Notes: generated by a model from the letters alone, not told the origin. 64,000 nucleotides of DNA from Cerrena zonata (GCA_038087015.1 JASBNA010000031.1:464712-528711); one strand, 5' to 3'. Positions 23,064-36,141 are shown, counted from the first letter of the stretch. Numbers and translations are program-made.

Positions 23064-23724
23064 CCGGGTCGATTCAGCGTCGGATGAGTGAGAGAAGGCG
23101 TAGACAATGATTTAGATTCAAGCTTCTGTAGGTTGCATGCAAGACGTAAGACTCTGAAGATGGGTCTAGCATAGTGGCTGTTCCAAGGACTTGGAAAGTT
23201 TGGCCACGGTACAAGGATAGGTAAGTATTGTTGAGCTCTTAGCCCGGGTTAAAACTTATACACTCTTCATGATGATAGCACGTTGGCATTAATTAGCATA
23301 TCAAGAGATTCCATCGATACACCTTGGCCTTCGTCTTGTGTTAAATCCTCACCAAAATGATAATAAAGCTGCAAACTTGCCTGGATCGACCTGGAAGCTT
23401 AGGAAAATCTTAGTTTGTTCTCACTCAAGTCGTTACTGGCCACCAACGTGGCTATTCGGCGTTTGCCGACGCACTCGTTCGGTGGAATAGTAGTTCTTCT
23501 CTTTTGTTTAGGACTTTCACCAAAAACTGACAGTAAGTCCTTAAAGCTTTAGGAAAGGTATATTAAGCTCTAAACGTCATCAATATCAACCACCACAGAA
23601 AACTATCGTTGGTCTATACGTTATATCTGACCCGCCCCACCACCATATCTTCTGTGTAGCAGACCGTCATACATTTTCCTAGCCTCCATAAAGTCTTGCA
23701 TTTCTCGCAGGACATAATCGGGAA
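23064..23724. other. intergenic, nothing recognised
   Basis: About 660 bp; presumed divergent promoter region. No frame of interest. Confidence 0.4.
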
Positions 23725-25507
23725 ATGAAACCAATGACATCCTCAACAATGCTCTGGAGCCATCTATTGCAAACTACTCAAAACCACCCCTCCACATCTA
23801 ACTTCCGTCAAGCATCCTCCTCTGGAACGGGAACTGTCTCTACAAAGAACACGGTTTCTCTCAACAAACATGCGCCGATTGTAGCCACAGATAGAACAGG
23901 TACCTCTGCACGGATATTGCTTCACGACACGAAGGCAAGCCTAGAGAAGTTCACAGATTCAGTGCACAACCTTGTGAAAGACGTAGACGCCTCGAAGAAC
24001 AAGATGGATTCTATCACTAAGCTCTTCGGACGCGGACAGGAGAATATAATCGAAGAAATGGTGTCTGTTGGTATGTTAGGCCGCATATATGCACCCGATT
24101 CTATTCTTACAGTTGTCATGCACAGTCAATCGATGTCAGGTCGAGTTACAAAGGTCTCTTGGCGCCCCTGCACAACAAGACAAGCTTGAGCACCTAAACA
24201 AAGATGTCACAGTTATGTCTCGACGATTGGAATCACTCTCCAAAGAAGTAGAGATTCTACATATGGTATGTATGCGTACAATATCGATAGAGACAAGCTT
24301 GACCGATCGGAATTACGCGTGTAGGTCAATCAGACTCAAAGCCGAACCTTAGCTTCCATCCAGGAGCAACAAAGCCAACTTATTTCTTCCATAACACCAC
24401 TTCTTCCCCTCGTCCAAGCGATTCCGTTACATATCGAATCCTCACGAACCTACTTCAAAGAGCACCTCGACGATGCTATGGGAGACATGATGCCACGCCT
24501 CGTACAAAAGTGCTTAAACGAAGCATTACGGACCGTAAAACCTAGGTTTACCAAGATGCGAACGGAAGGTGGTGTTGATAGTCACACCGCCTCGAAACAT
24601 ATGTCTGGGTATATGCGCTCACCCACCTCTTTACGCCCTCTCGATTCCTCGCCTGCTGTTCCGATGGACCCTCTTCCGTCCTCTTCTCTAGCCCTGCTTT
24701 CATCTCCAACGTATCTATCTGCTGGTTCTACTTCTGAACGGCCTCTCAAAAGAAGAAAACTTGACTCTTTCGGAGATGACGACAATGATGACCCGAAGCC
24801 AATATCACCCTCGCCTTCGTCTTCATCTTCATCTGTCGCATCCAGTACCGTAGAAGGATCTCAGGAAATCCCACTACTAACTGCTCCCCAAATCTCGAAT
24901 ATAACTGACCTGACGGGTGATCTTGAGTCACAGCAACCTTCGCTACCTTCACAGTATGAACCTCTAGAATACCCTCCGCCCAATCAGCTTGCTCGCATCT
25001 CTAGACCCATAGACGATATACCTGCTCCTCATGCTACGGAAACCCAAACGTCCCTCCAAATGGCTGTGTCTCCGGTACCACATACTACGCTTGCCGAATC
25101 TGTTTCTACGCTCGCTGAAAACGCACTTCCTGTCACTGCCGTCTCCACAACTAGTAATCCGACCGATAAACCGCACACACATCAAAACCTCGATAGTATC
25201 TATGATAATCGTCAAGCAGAATCAAATCGAACCGCATCTCTCCCTGATGTTGTAGTTCTCAGCTCCATTCCGTCTAAAACCCCTTCTCTAGTGGCATATT
25301 CCTCGTCTCCAGTGACATCTATGAAACCGATGAGCATCAAGCAAAGACGAGCGTACGGAATAGCAAGCGTCGAAACGGTATTGCCCTTTGATATTACCAT
25401 ACCGTCCGTTGAACTGACCGGTGACTGTACAGCGTCGTGAAAAGCGTTTTATACCCGTTACGGACGATGAAGACGAGGATGATGGCTGGGATGGGTTCGG
25501 ATTTTGA
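23725..25507 (+). CDS. coiled-coil protein with disordered middle and acidic tail
   Basis: Exons: 23725 to about 24072; about 24126-24265; about 24326-25379; about 25435-25507. The first three encode a helical, coiled-coil-like N-terminal half: SLEKFTDSVHNLVKDVDASK, IIEEMVSVVNRCQVELQRSL, HLNKDVTVMSRRLESLSKEV and TLASIQEQQSQLISSITPLL. A Ser/Pro-rich disordered middle follows, with a likely nuclear localisation signal RPLKRRKLDS near the middle. A final 55-nt intron, beginning at gtattg after SVET, replaces an apparent stop at 25440 and gives RREKRFIPV followed by an acidic tail DDEDEDDGWDGFGF-stop. I do not recognise the family. The architecture suggests a nuclear, chromatin- or chromosome-associated protein. 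Conserved-looking ends with a free middle resemble meiotic axis-associated proteins, but that is only a guess. Confidence 0.65.
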
Positions 25508-28064
25508 TAAGGGCGACGGTGATCACACAGGAAAGTAACTAGCACGGATGCGTTTACATTAATATGGGTGGTAATACTCATGAAATATGGATTGCTGGAA
25601 GTGAGCGCGACGTGTAAGACTTACTTTTCTTCTGCTCCAATATAGGGAACCGCGATAATGGATGCCTGTAAATGGAATGTCAGACCTTCACTAACGTGTC
25701 TTTTAACGGCCGTTCTTCTCTTTCGTAGCCTCAGCTTCCGCCATCGAACAGATGCAGGGGATTCGTTAGATTGTTCCATCCCTAAACGACAAATGTCGTC
25801 GAAAAACTATGTGAGTAGTGCTATATTCATACCGAGTTAAGGGATCGAACCGAAAACCCAGTACCACATGGTCGAGTCCAATATCTTCTACCGTGGACTC
25901 CCCGGCGAAGGTAGGGAATCCATTTGGTGCTCTAATATTAATTCGTCATCTGCCTCACTTCTAGCTGTTGATCAGGAGGAATAGCTTCCAATTTCAAACA
26001 ACAGGCCTAGGTCAATCCGGTTACCCGCTTATGATACTGATGCAAGCACCCACAGACCACCAGTCTCAGCTCGAAAAGGCCGGACATAAGCATCTGTTTC
26101 TCTCGAATGCCGCGTGATACAACTCAAAAGCAGATGGCCACTGATAGGATTGGATGGTATCTCCGAACATCCAATATCTCGATCACACTCGGAACTTCAT
26201 GCTCCTGTTACTCGAAGAAGTCAGGGTCTGAAACCTGGGATACGTATGCGCATCCAGACAATCATGCAACAGTTCCTGGAGAAGCCACAGCTCATATGGT
26301 ATCAAGCACACGACGATCATATTAACGAATATCTGGATCTTAACTTTGTCTGTTGGCAACAGAGTGTTTGGACCTCTCATCACCGTGACATCCCCGCATC
26401 TGTTGATGTAACCCTGACTGTCCTTGCAATTGAGCTTCTTTCATCAGGAATCGAAGACGAGTGCCGCATTGGTCTTGATTGTACAGCTCATCGGTGCGTT
26501 AGTCAGATGTGCTGACACACAAAGTTCTAGTTGTGTTTTCTTTAACACCGAAGGTAAGCTCTTAGCAACCAGGGAGACAAAAAACTTAAGGAGAGTCTTA
26601 CGATCTTCGAACACTCTTCAGAGTGCTTCTGTAAGCGCCAACGGTGAAACTCAACACAGTTCCAACACGTCATTCAAGTCGGAAGTGAGTGCTCGAGTAT
26701 AATACGGGTGAGATGATACTGCCTGCGCTGTGGGAACACATTCAATAGTATTCACGCCGGTGTAATAACTTCACAATTACATATCGGCACACACATCGCC
26801 TATATCTTTATTAACTGTTCTCTCAGGTAAGCGTTTACGAATATCTAGTCCAAGTCTGTGAAGTAGAAAGTAATGCTTGAAGTACGCCGCCGGATGTTTG
26901 ATTTCCTAACACAGACTAGCAGTCGCGATGAAATACTCGGGAGTCCCGTAGGTTCAATATACCTAGAATACTCTGCCTCGGGTCACAGAAATCACAGAAA
27001 TTGGGAAGGTCAACTCGGAGCACCCAGGCAGGACCACGGCCGCTGATGCAAGATGTCATGCCATGTCATTATGACCATTTCGTTCATGCCGACGATGAAC
27101 CTAATTGTCAACAGCTTTTGAAATTCGAAGTCGAACCACATATCGCGTGTGTGGTTGAAGGCTCTGATTGGAAATCGAGTAGAACAATAAATAAAGAAGG
27201 CGAAGGTGAAAAGGGCAAGCAAAAAAAAATAGTGAAATACAACACTTGCCCTGTTTGTGTTTTCCCTCCACCAGCTCCAGTCGCCAAGGCGGAAACCGGT
27301 TTAATTGTCTTAAGGTTTCGCTTAAATGAGCAGGGGCGTCTGCGAAAACAAAAACGACATAGGAGAACAAGAACTTTGTTTGATCCACGATTGCCAATCA
27401 GAACTTCGGAAGGGGAAGGGTGTGATGAGTGGTTGATGAGTGTACTGCCTTTTCCCTGACGCCTCCTGGATGGGAATCCGTTCGTTACATGTAATTGTGA
27501 AAAGGCTAGAAGCTGCGGGATAGTACACGGGGACAGAAGTGCCTGTGAGGCGTGTTTCATAAGTGAAATTCGTCCGACGGTGATAGTCAGGGATTGATTC
27601 TACTTACATGGACTTGAAGCTGTAGGTGGTATCCCGAGTCAACCGGGCTCTGTGCAAAGAAGCAAAAGAACACTGCTGGGACTTCGATCCGCTCGAAACA
27701 CTGGTGTGGTGTTGCAAACGTATGATTAGAACAATTAGGTGATGTTATTGACTAGGGCGTAGCGTATGGGACTGTTGCGAGGTAATAACGCAGATGGGAA
27801 GGGGCTATGAAACAAGTAATATGATAGTAACAATGGACAGAGAAGCTTGTAAGACGATCAACCAAGTATTTTGAACAAGAAAGAGCGAGTGTAATTAAAG
27901 AGTGTACAATAAGTACGTGCAGTGAGCAAGAGAGTGATGACGAGGGTAATGTTACATGTAAATACAACAGACGACAACGAGCGAGCGAGCGACAGCAGAG
28001 CATGGATGTAAGTGGACGATGGATGGCAAGAGAGTAGAGTAACAGGGATACATAGCAAACCAGA
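25508..28064. other. gene-poor stretch, no supported gene
   Basis: About 2.5 kb. Frames at 26107-26702 and 27001-27459 (plus strand) are open, but they overlap equally long antisense frames and show no domain, splice-consistent extension or paralog. No tRNA or repeat recognised. May include 3' UTRs and degraded sequence. Confidence 0.4.
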
Positions 28065-29510
28065 TCATGCGGAAAACTCAACAAAACTTCTCCAACGGAG
28101 TGAAGATCCTTCATCGTCCTTCAAGTCGATAAAGTTATTGAGAGGCGAGAAGAAACTCTCGATGGTGCTTCGTCGACTCCTCTTGCTGCCAGAAGAGGAC
28201 GTCTTCGCAGACGCGCTGACACTATTGCGCTTCGAGTTCGGGACCAGCGTTGACTTGGCAGATGGAGTCTTTCGTTTAGGGATGACAACATCCTCCTCCT
28301 CATCAAGCACAGAAAGCAACTTCTTTTGAACATCCTTTTCAAGCGCTTCTTCGTCAACATCATCGTCCTCGTCATCGCTCATACTCATGAAGTTACGAGG
28401 ACGAGAACGACGCTTTTGGTGACCACGTCCTTCCAAAGCTGCCAATGCTGCAGACCGATTGCGTTGGCGCGTGTTGACAGTTGCAGTGGAACGCATCGAA
28501 AGCGAAGCCTTCAACGCAGCGGTAGGTTTGGGCTCTGCGGTCGAGAGTGCACATGGTGGCGGTGGGAACTGATAGGATGTGACAGTGGGAGAAGTAGGCG
28601 AGAACGTGAAGTACGAGCGTTCATGGTTCGGTGACAGGATGGGAGAAGATCGAAGCGGGGGCGACAGCGGCGAGAAGACTGATGGAGCAGAATAGGAAGG
28701 ACGATGGAAAGGAGAAGTGACAGACGTTGTCGAGGAAGGACCTGCTTCAGCGAAGCAATCCGAAAGAGTCAACGTCAGATTGGAAGGTTTTTTACGATGT
28801 TGAGTTGGTGCCACGGAAGCAGGTGGTTCTGGTAGTGAAGTGGAGGGCGCTGGCTTGGGAGATGGAAGCAACGTCTCACGAGACGACCTGCGAAGAGAGG
28901 AAACTGGAGAGATCGGAGGAAGAACAGGAGCAAATTGTGAGCGTTTTCTGCAACGAAAAAATTAATAAAAACTTTTTAAGTACACGTTGATTACTCACGC
29001 AATAGGAGATATAGGTAAATGTGAAGGCGAAGAAGGTTCCGACCGTCCGAAAGCTGTAGTTGCTCTGGTGGTTACAGTATCTTTACGCCTCAAGCTCATT
29101 GAACGCATGGATTGCGATTCGGCAAGATCCAAGGAGAGGAATGATAAACCCTCTTCAACCTGCTTGCGATGAGGCCTGAAGGTGAGGAACAAGGCCTCAA
29201 CGTCCTCAGGCGTCCGACTTGACTCGGCACCTGCATAGATATCAGACATCCTCGTGTTGACAGTCAACGGCAGACTGTCATGGTTGTCCTTGTGAGAGAG
29301 GTAGAGGGGTGAAGGTGCTCTCGAGCTGGACGGCGAATCTGAGAGGAAGCCTGAAGTGAAGAGAGGAGAGTATTGAGAGTACATTGTCGCAGTCGCCGTT
29401 ATTACTGGAGCTGTTGTCGTCTGAGACGGCGTCGACGGGGGTGGGGATGGTAAGCTCTGGAGGTTGGTTGAATATATAGGTCCTACATGGCGGGGAACGT
29501 GTTGTGTCAC
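28065..29510 (-). CDS. Ser/Pro-rich disordered basidiomycete protein
   Basis: Two exons: 29510 to about 28998 and about 28948 to 28065, with a short intron after ISPIA. The first exon has an ordered-looking block RTPEDVEALFLTFRPHRKQV followed by EEGLSFLSLDL. The second is largely low complexity (Ser, Pro, Thr) with a basic patch HQKRRSRPRNFM next to an acidic patch SDDEDDDVDEEALEKDV. The C-terminus carries a compact motif, RRSTIESFFSPLNNFIDL, ending WRSFVEFSA-stop. That motif recalls uncharacterised basidiomycete proteins; I know no function. The start could also be the Met at about 29384 (MYSQYSPLF). The basic/acidic alternation suggests a nuclear protein, by inference only. Confidence 0.65.
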
Positions 29511-32500
29511 GGTGTGAAATTCGCAGCTTCATCGCATCTCTTGCCGGGAGTCAGATCCGAATCGGACGCCGGCATGAATAGCTAGATCCCATCGGGATTC
29601 CCGTCCCTGGAAACAGTTGGAAACCTCCGGCGCTTGGTGCTGGAGAACAGCTGGCAACCGTTTGCCACCTCATCGTGTTGTCTTTGTATTCTTTCTGCCC
29701 TGCAATTCTAAGAAATTCTGCAAGACCATCTCCACCCAAATAACGCCTACTCCTATGTTGTCAGTGGAGATGTTACCTGGTTCTTGAGCGGTTCCGTTCC
29801 TCTTTGCGCCACAATCAAATTTCGACCCATTTCGTCCACTGCACCTGTATCCTTGCCCTTCGGACCGGCACATTTCCTTCCAAAAGCCTCCCTTCGATGT
29901 CAACACCTTTTCTTAGTATTCTTATTGTGGCATGCACATTACTTTATGGGCGGCCTATGTATCAATCCTCCATGTGCTGATCTCTCAGCATCAAGCAACA
30001 TTGACATTGGCTCTATCTGTCATAGAAACATATTGCCATGCTGAATGCCAATGAATTATCATCGATCCGCATGGTAAATTTGTCAATTTTTTGACTACCT
30101 CGAATAGACATTCCCGTAGACTCTGAGCTTAACACAGTACAAGGCTCGGAGCAGCTTTCCTCCCATCGGTCGCCGTGTTTCAGAAACGCTATTGTTCACG
30201 AAGCCAATCCGAACGATCCGGCGTTAGTGCGAATGTTTCATCCGTAAAAATCACTACTCCATATTTGGGCATATAGTGTCCTAATTGGGACATAGAATCG
30301 CCCGATTGGGAAGGTGCTCAAATTCAACCACGTCGGCAACGCACAGCATCCCGCCTAATGTCATCGGATAAAGCAGAGACCGACGGGTGTTTACGACATG
30401 GCGTGCGGAATAAACGGGCTTTTGATAGACTTTAACAGTGAGCGCACACGACACGGAGAGATCCAATCGTCTTTCGGTCGGAGGTACCTTTGCAAAGTGA
30501 GTATCATCACCTGGCTCCGGAGCTCGTTCATTCGACGTGACACCTTCAGATTCAAACTCGTGAACTCGCACCGTTGCAAATGTCTTTCTCATCGTGATCC
30601 GGAATATTACCATGACCTCATCACAAAGTATATTCCCGATTAACGAGACGAAGCGAGTAGTCACCTCCGGAACCAACCATCAAGTCCCGACTTTTCACTT
30701 GCTGGTGTTGGCTACCGACCTTATGGTTGTCGGTAAGCATCCCTTCGTGCCGATACATCCGAATGCCAGCTCTCACATTCGTGTGGCGAGCCTACAACAA
30801 CCGCCACAATCCCAAATTCGGCCGTATGACTCCTGACTCTCACATTCACAGGACGTATGAAGGTTCTCTTGCCTCATGGATCATCTCCTATTCAAAAGCA
30901 ACATATCCGCGTCGATGCGCCTAAAAAGCATCACACTCTATCTGATCCACGAGTCTCTGTTTCTAGGTAACTGTCTTTCGCCGGTCTAATTGGGCGCAGA
31001 CAGCCGTGGGTCGATCGGAGCAAACATGTCATCAACCCACCATTTCCACACCGGTGGGTCCACTTCGGTTCGACCTGTGCTTGGTGAACTTGGTTGCATT
31101 TTTTTAGTTTTTTTACACTGTTCATCCGAAAAGCGCAGATAAAAGAGTAGGCTCGGCCTGACCCAGCCGGCCAAGTTTGTCTTGAAACGCCCGGAGGGTG
31201 CGCAGTTTATAATTTAGGTGGACCCACAAAGCAGTGTTTAGGGTCACTCCACAGCTATGTGCTCATGCACATCATCTAAGTATAGTATTCTCGATTTTCT
31301 AGTAATCATAGGTAATTACCTCCCCGTAACAACACCTCCCACAAGCGACTCCACATTCGCCACTTCCACTTGGTCTCGATTATAGCGTACCTGAAGAGGT
31401 GAACATCGACGGGACCAATCTTCCGATTATGCTTAGATTATTTGGCCCCTGCAGGAACTATGTACGATCGACATCGTATCAACGCCACCAAGCGTTTTCG
31501 ACTCCGAATTGCTTATCGATCCCAATCTTATCACATGCTCGATGAACTCGGAGGCATATGTTGTGTGATGTCTTTTCCCAGCTTGTGATTGCATTATTGC
31601 ATTAAACAACACTACTCACTATGTTAATTGCAGGTCCTCTAGAGACAATCTACTGAACGCCGTGCTCAATAAGATCCCGACTTCGGCGATGCCGGACAGT
31701 AATTCTTGAAGGAATTAGTTGGGGTTTCTTATCCTATTCCTTCAAGCGGATCGACGACGTACGGCAGCCGAGAATGTCCGCTGCCTTCGCCTCAAATCAC
31801 AGTTTTTGTCCACTGAACGCAAACTGAACGTCCGAAAACACCTTTCAGGCCGAGACGAGTCTAGAGTTCACAGTTCTCTATCATGTCTTGCTTCAAGTTG
31901 ACTGTGGCGTATCCTGCTGTGCAAACTGAAGACTCCGACTTGACGGATACGTGCTAAGAGAGGGGGCCGGTACCTCCTGTGGCTGACTTCTTGCTGCAAA
32001 ATACTAGCATTTGTCTTGCTACTTCTCGGTGTGGTGTGGGTCTGGAAACGGAATTTTAGCGGCATTCATACTGGTTTGCAGTTTTTCACACTCCGAAGCT
32101 AGCTGAATAAACATAGAATATCTCGCGCACTGAAACCTCGCCCTTGCCTACGATCTCCATTTTCTAACACCGCAAACAGTATTCTGACAGAATACATATA
32201 TTGCTTGTAACGCGGTCATGTGCAAGTTCCGTTCTACTTCCACACACGCTGTTGGTGGTGCTGGTCGCGCTTGATGTGTGATAAATAGGACTCGACGATG
32301 CTTACTGCTCTCGGTACATCAGTCCCACATCTTCGGGAAGGTTCGGTACTTGTCATCCAAGGACGCTATGCTGAGACTATATCGTCAGCTGTCAAGAGGC
32401 CAGGTTGGGTTGGTGGCACTTGACAGAACCTTGAGCTTACTCACTTTCTTCCGATTTGGAAGTTCGAACTCTGGATCTAAGTGTTGTCACGTTCTTAGAT

Positions 32501-33180
32501 CATCCACGTAGAGATGCCTCTTTTCCACCTGGACAATCTACCATCACAAATGGGAAACAAGTACATATTTGGTCTAGACATTACAAAATCCTCACCGGGT
32601 AGCAGCAATGAGCGTTGCTTCACTATATCCATCTTTCGTTGAACGCTCTCACCTCTCCTGGACCGAACGATCCTAGAATAGTCAAGTGGATCCTCGGTCT
32701 GTTAACAAACGGTGCCACAACGTCAGGGCGCTGTTCGTTGCGAACTTCGAAGATGGGAGTCTTCCAAGCCACTACAGTCATGGTACGGGTTCGATAGAAC
32801 TAGCTCGAATTCTAGATCGTCGTATCAATATAAGACATAGTCCGAGCTATAAGAAGCATGACTTCAAGTAATGTGGGGCCTTCACGGCAGAAATGTGTGA
32901 TACACTGATAGGACGTGTGTTGGAAGTTCAGATCGTTTTTACTATAATTCAAGTTCAGAATTGCATCTGACGGGCTTCTAATATCATAGAGATGTATGTA
33001 GGTGCCAGTACGAGTCAATCGGTTTTCTCAACCATTGAATGGATGGCAATTGTTTCAATTCTTCCACTTCAAGTCGCAATACATCTTACCTTGCCGGTGA
33101 GTAGCTGAGAAGGTCCTCCTGGAATCATTGGAAGCAACATAGTAAAGGGATATATTGCCTTATTTGGTCTTTCTCTGCAA
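29511..33180. other. gene-poor 3.7 kb upstream of tRNA-Glu
   Basis: Many short frames on both strands, none with a recognised domain or consistent splicing. A short T-rich run lies near 31100-31120, and a transposon-tip-like palindrome lies at 30271-30296. Nothing else supported. Confidence 0.4.
30271..30296. repeat. abutted inverted-repeat tips, possible MITE footprint
   Basis: The sequence ATATAGTGTCC directly followed by TAATTGGGACATAG is an imperfect palindrome. Its left half equals the tip of the element at 18630 and its right half resembles the inverted tip (TAATTTTGGGACACTATAT) with small losses. It may be a collapsed remnant of the same element type. Confidence 0.4.
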
Positions 33181-33266
33181 TCCGATATGGTGTAAAGGCT
33201 AACATTACCGCCTTTCAAGGTCTCATCCGTCCGCGGTAGCTCGGGGTTCGATTCCCCGTATCGGAG
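33181..33266 (+). tRNA. tRNA-Glu (anticodon TTC) with 14-nt intron
   Basis: Complete cloverleaf. The acceptor stem TCCGATA (33181-33187) pairs perfectly with TATCGGA (33259-33265), discriminator G. The D-arm has GTGT/ACAT. The anticodon stem ACCGC (33207-33211) pairs with GCGGT (33233-33237). The T-arm is CGGGG-TTCGATT-CCCCG. The loop is CT-TTC-A then C, with the anticodon at 33214-33216. A 14-nt intron (33218-33231) sits at the canonical site one base 3' of the anticodon. A CTTATTTTTG run just downstream is a plausible Pol III terminator. Decodes GAA. Confidence 0.93.
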
Positions 33267-33497
33267 CTTATTTTTGATAATCCTTGGTCCAGCGCAAAGC
33301 TCTTCGAAATAAACACCCCTACCACTTAGCTCAAACCAACACGTCTGTGATACATTGTTGTACATGACATTCATGATTTATCCAGAGACGATTCCTGAGT
33401 CCTGACAATTAACCAGTCCAATTTTTGATCCCTAATCAGACCGTTAAAACCTAGCATTGCCACAGGAACGCTGCGCCTTTCTTTCCTGTTTACTACG

Positions 33498-35392
33498 ATG
33501 AGCCTGGACCAGAACCTATTTACTCTGAACATTGAACCCAGCAAAGACGATCCTAATGTGCTAGACTTGACAGATCCATCTGGGAATGCGCATTACAAAA
33601 AGGCAAGGGTACCCGGAAATGTGTATAAGATAAATGTCTACGGTATGCATAATTCACGAAACCTTTGCCGGAATATCGCATATAACCGTCTTGTAGATCC
33701 TTTGTCTGAATCTCTATTAGCAACTGCTACAGCACCTAATGCAACGAGCAAACACAAGACGATTGAGCTGCACAATCCGTCGTCTGTCGTGGAACTAAAG
33801 TACTCAGGCACGATCTCATTCAAATGGAGATTCAAATGGGAGGAGTATGTACGACCTCACTACTCGACAACCCTGTATCTTTACTAACGGTATCTGTACT
33901 CATTGTTTATAGACACGAGTTTGAATGGAAACGTGAAGAGTGTTACATTCTGCGTAAACCTGATCCTGCGGTGCTGGTTGCAGTCACGAAGGAGCCTCCT
34001 GGCAGACTGAGAACATCTACCGTTCAAATCCTCGATTACAATCTCAACCGGTGTGTTCTTTCCTCAAATGATACTCTGCATCCTAAAATGACATGTTTTA
34101 CAGGTTCGATATTAACGACCGGAAGGGGCTGGAGATCGTCATGCTGACCGCTCTACTGACATTCCAAGACACCAATGATGCCTACCATGCACCTACACCG
34201 ACCCCTCCCACGGTTACCGCCTCCACTAAACCCACCACACCGGGATTGGAGGCGAATGTACCGTCTACATCAAGCAATTTGCCTCCACAGAGTCATGGTC
34301 CTCCTCCTATGATACCTCCAAAGCCTGCTCCGAAAACTGGTGTGGAACGTGTCGCAGAATTACACATGATAAGAACGCTGCAGGGCGTGGGCGAAGCGAA
34401 TGAAGTCGAGATCGGGGTAGAAGGCGGTATCGATGACTACGCAAGGTATGCGGAGGGTCTGCTGAAGGTGAGGACTGCTGCTGTGGCTATGACGCTCTAT
34501 TTTGACATAGCAATGGAATGTTAGGACGAGGCGATGCTCTTTGTCACATTACGGTCAGCGTCTGCGGCGCAAGTGCCAAAAGTTTTGCAGGTGGTAGAAC
34601 AGACGAAACGACTGCGCCACAAGTCTGGTATGTTAATTTTTGCACGTTGAAATGAACGTTTGATTGACCAAGCTTAGGCCTGGCGGAAAGTGAAGATCTC
34701 TTCCAGTACGTTGTATATGATGCCCCGAGTGGGAAATCGAAAGGTCCGAAACGTATCAACCTCGACGATCCGACACCCACCGGGTCAAAAGGCTACAAAC
34801 CACCTTCCAGTCTTATGATTCACTTGAGCAAGATCGATATGCCTGAGCTTCGGCCAAGGGCTGAATCTGGGTTGACGTCAAAGCCTAGTAAATACGGTAG
34901 GGATAAGCCACCCATACCTGTGGCCAACGCAAAGCCGAAAAAGGACGATAAGAAGGATAAGAAAGACAAGAAAGATGACAAGAAACATAAGAAAGGTTTT
35001 ATTTATTGATTCAAATCGCCTGTTTGCATCTAACTTAGTCATTCACTTCAGATTCCGATAAACCTCCGGCTCCAAACAAGCACACACGTCCTACAGGTTC
35101 TTCGCCTGGCTCATCCCATATTCGACCTCAATCATCCGCATTCGGGACTAATGACCCTTTCCCTCCTTCAATTCGATATGATGACTCTTTCCCATATTCA
35201 TCACCCTCCTTTCCCGGAGGTTCTGGCCCCAGCTTCCCTGTTCCACCCCCGCCTTCACCGGGACCATTTGCGTCACCACCTACTCATCCTTATCATTCGG
35301 GTGGAGCAGCAAGTAGCTTCTACGGCCCAGGCCCAGGTTTCAACACCCAATCACCTACTGGTGGTTATGGATATAACCCTGGATATCTCTAA
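33498..35392 (+). CDS. tubby/DUF6593-like protein with Lys-rich and Pro/Gly-rich tail
   Basis: Exons: 33498 to about 33842, about 33913-34050, about 34105-34470, then about four more to the stop at 35392. The N-terminal ~180 residues read FTLNIEPSKDDPNVLDLTDP, YKINVYG, IELHNPSSVVELKYSG, FKWRFKWEE, HEFEWKREECYILRKPDP and FDINDRKGLEIVMLTALLTF. This is a beta-rich pattern reminiscent of the tubby C-terminal-like superfamily (LURP-one, scramblase, DUF6593) common in basidiomycetes; the assignment is by pattern only. The middle is helical (DEAMLFVTLRSASAAQVPKV). The C-terminal third has a Lys/Asp run beginning KPKKDDKKDKKDKK and a Pro/Gly/Ser/Tyr-rich tail ending GGYGYNPGYL-stop. It lies about 230 bp downstream of the tRNA. 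Molecular function unknown; possibly membrane- or lipid-associated if the superfamily assignment holds. Confidence 0.65.
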
Positions 35393-36141
35393 ACATGCTC
35401 ATCTATACAGTTCGAGTACCAATTTGCTTACTCGGTATAAAGGACTTCCATCTGGATTTATTTATTCGCTTTTATGTTGTACTCATATCTAGTGTCAAGC
35501 TATCTCCTATTGGCAATCGTCATGGATTACACTGCTCTTTGACAGTGAACATATATCATTCACTGGAGGACGTTAGGTGCAACCTGCAGCTTCTGGGTTT
35601 CGTCTGGTGAAAGCTAGAAGCACTATCTTACAACGCATCCCCTACCCTAGATTGTACTCTCATATCTCCTCTCATGACACGTGAACTATGTGGCCCGCCC
35701 CGACCCTACCTTCACGCTTCGTCGGCCTTGATGTAGTCACACACCGTTCGTCATCGAACCTTCGTTGCATACGAATGGATGTTACTATCCGGTCCGATTT
35801 AGTAAGACGATGCCCTCCCCTTCTTCATGTAAAGTCATCCGACTCCCGAAGATGTATTGGTGAGCCTTTTATCAGGAAATACTATTCTATCAGATTGTGG
35901 AATATCAACAGTGAACACTGCTGAACTCTTACGCAATGGCATGTGTCCCATCCTGTCTCTCATATTTTCATCGTACCTTCAGACATTCTGGTTCGCGGCT
36001 CGCCGTGCGTATCAGCTGACGCTTGATATACACATTTTGCAGGACGCGTTTCGGACCGCCGTTGTCGAGCTGGTCTTGTATAAATTGTGGGTATCTTATT
36101 CTACGAATACTTGTCAACCCGTCGAGGTTGAGCAGCACGCT
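35393..36141 (+). promoter_or_regulatory. intergenic; promoter region of second GH1 gene
   Basis: No gene seen. Sequence around 35830-36060 (GTCATCCGACTCC, AGCCTTTTAT, TCTATCAGA, TTTCGGACCG) matches, in the same order, the region upstream of the first GH1 gene (about 11440-11640), so the duplication included the promoter. Confidence 0.5.

Noticed and set aside
27001..27459. 152-codon plus-strand frame.
   Set aside because: Overlaps equally long antisense frames, has no domain and no splice-consistent extension.
28065..28871. Repetitive Ser/Pro frame as a structural cell-wall protein.
   Set aside because: No signal peptide, and basic/acidic nuclear-type patches are present instead.
30269..30676. 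131-codon minus-strand frame in the gene-poor region.
   Set aside because: No recognisable motif, overlaps antisense frames, and the ending lies over the palindromic element remnant.
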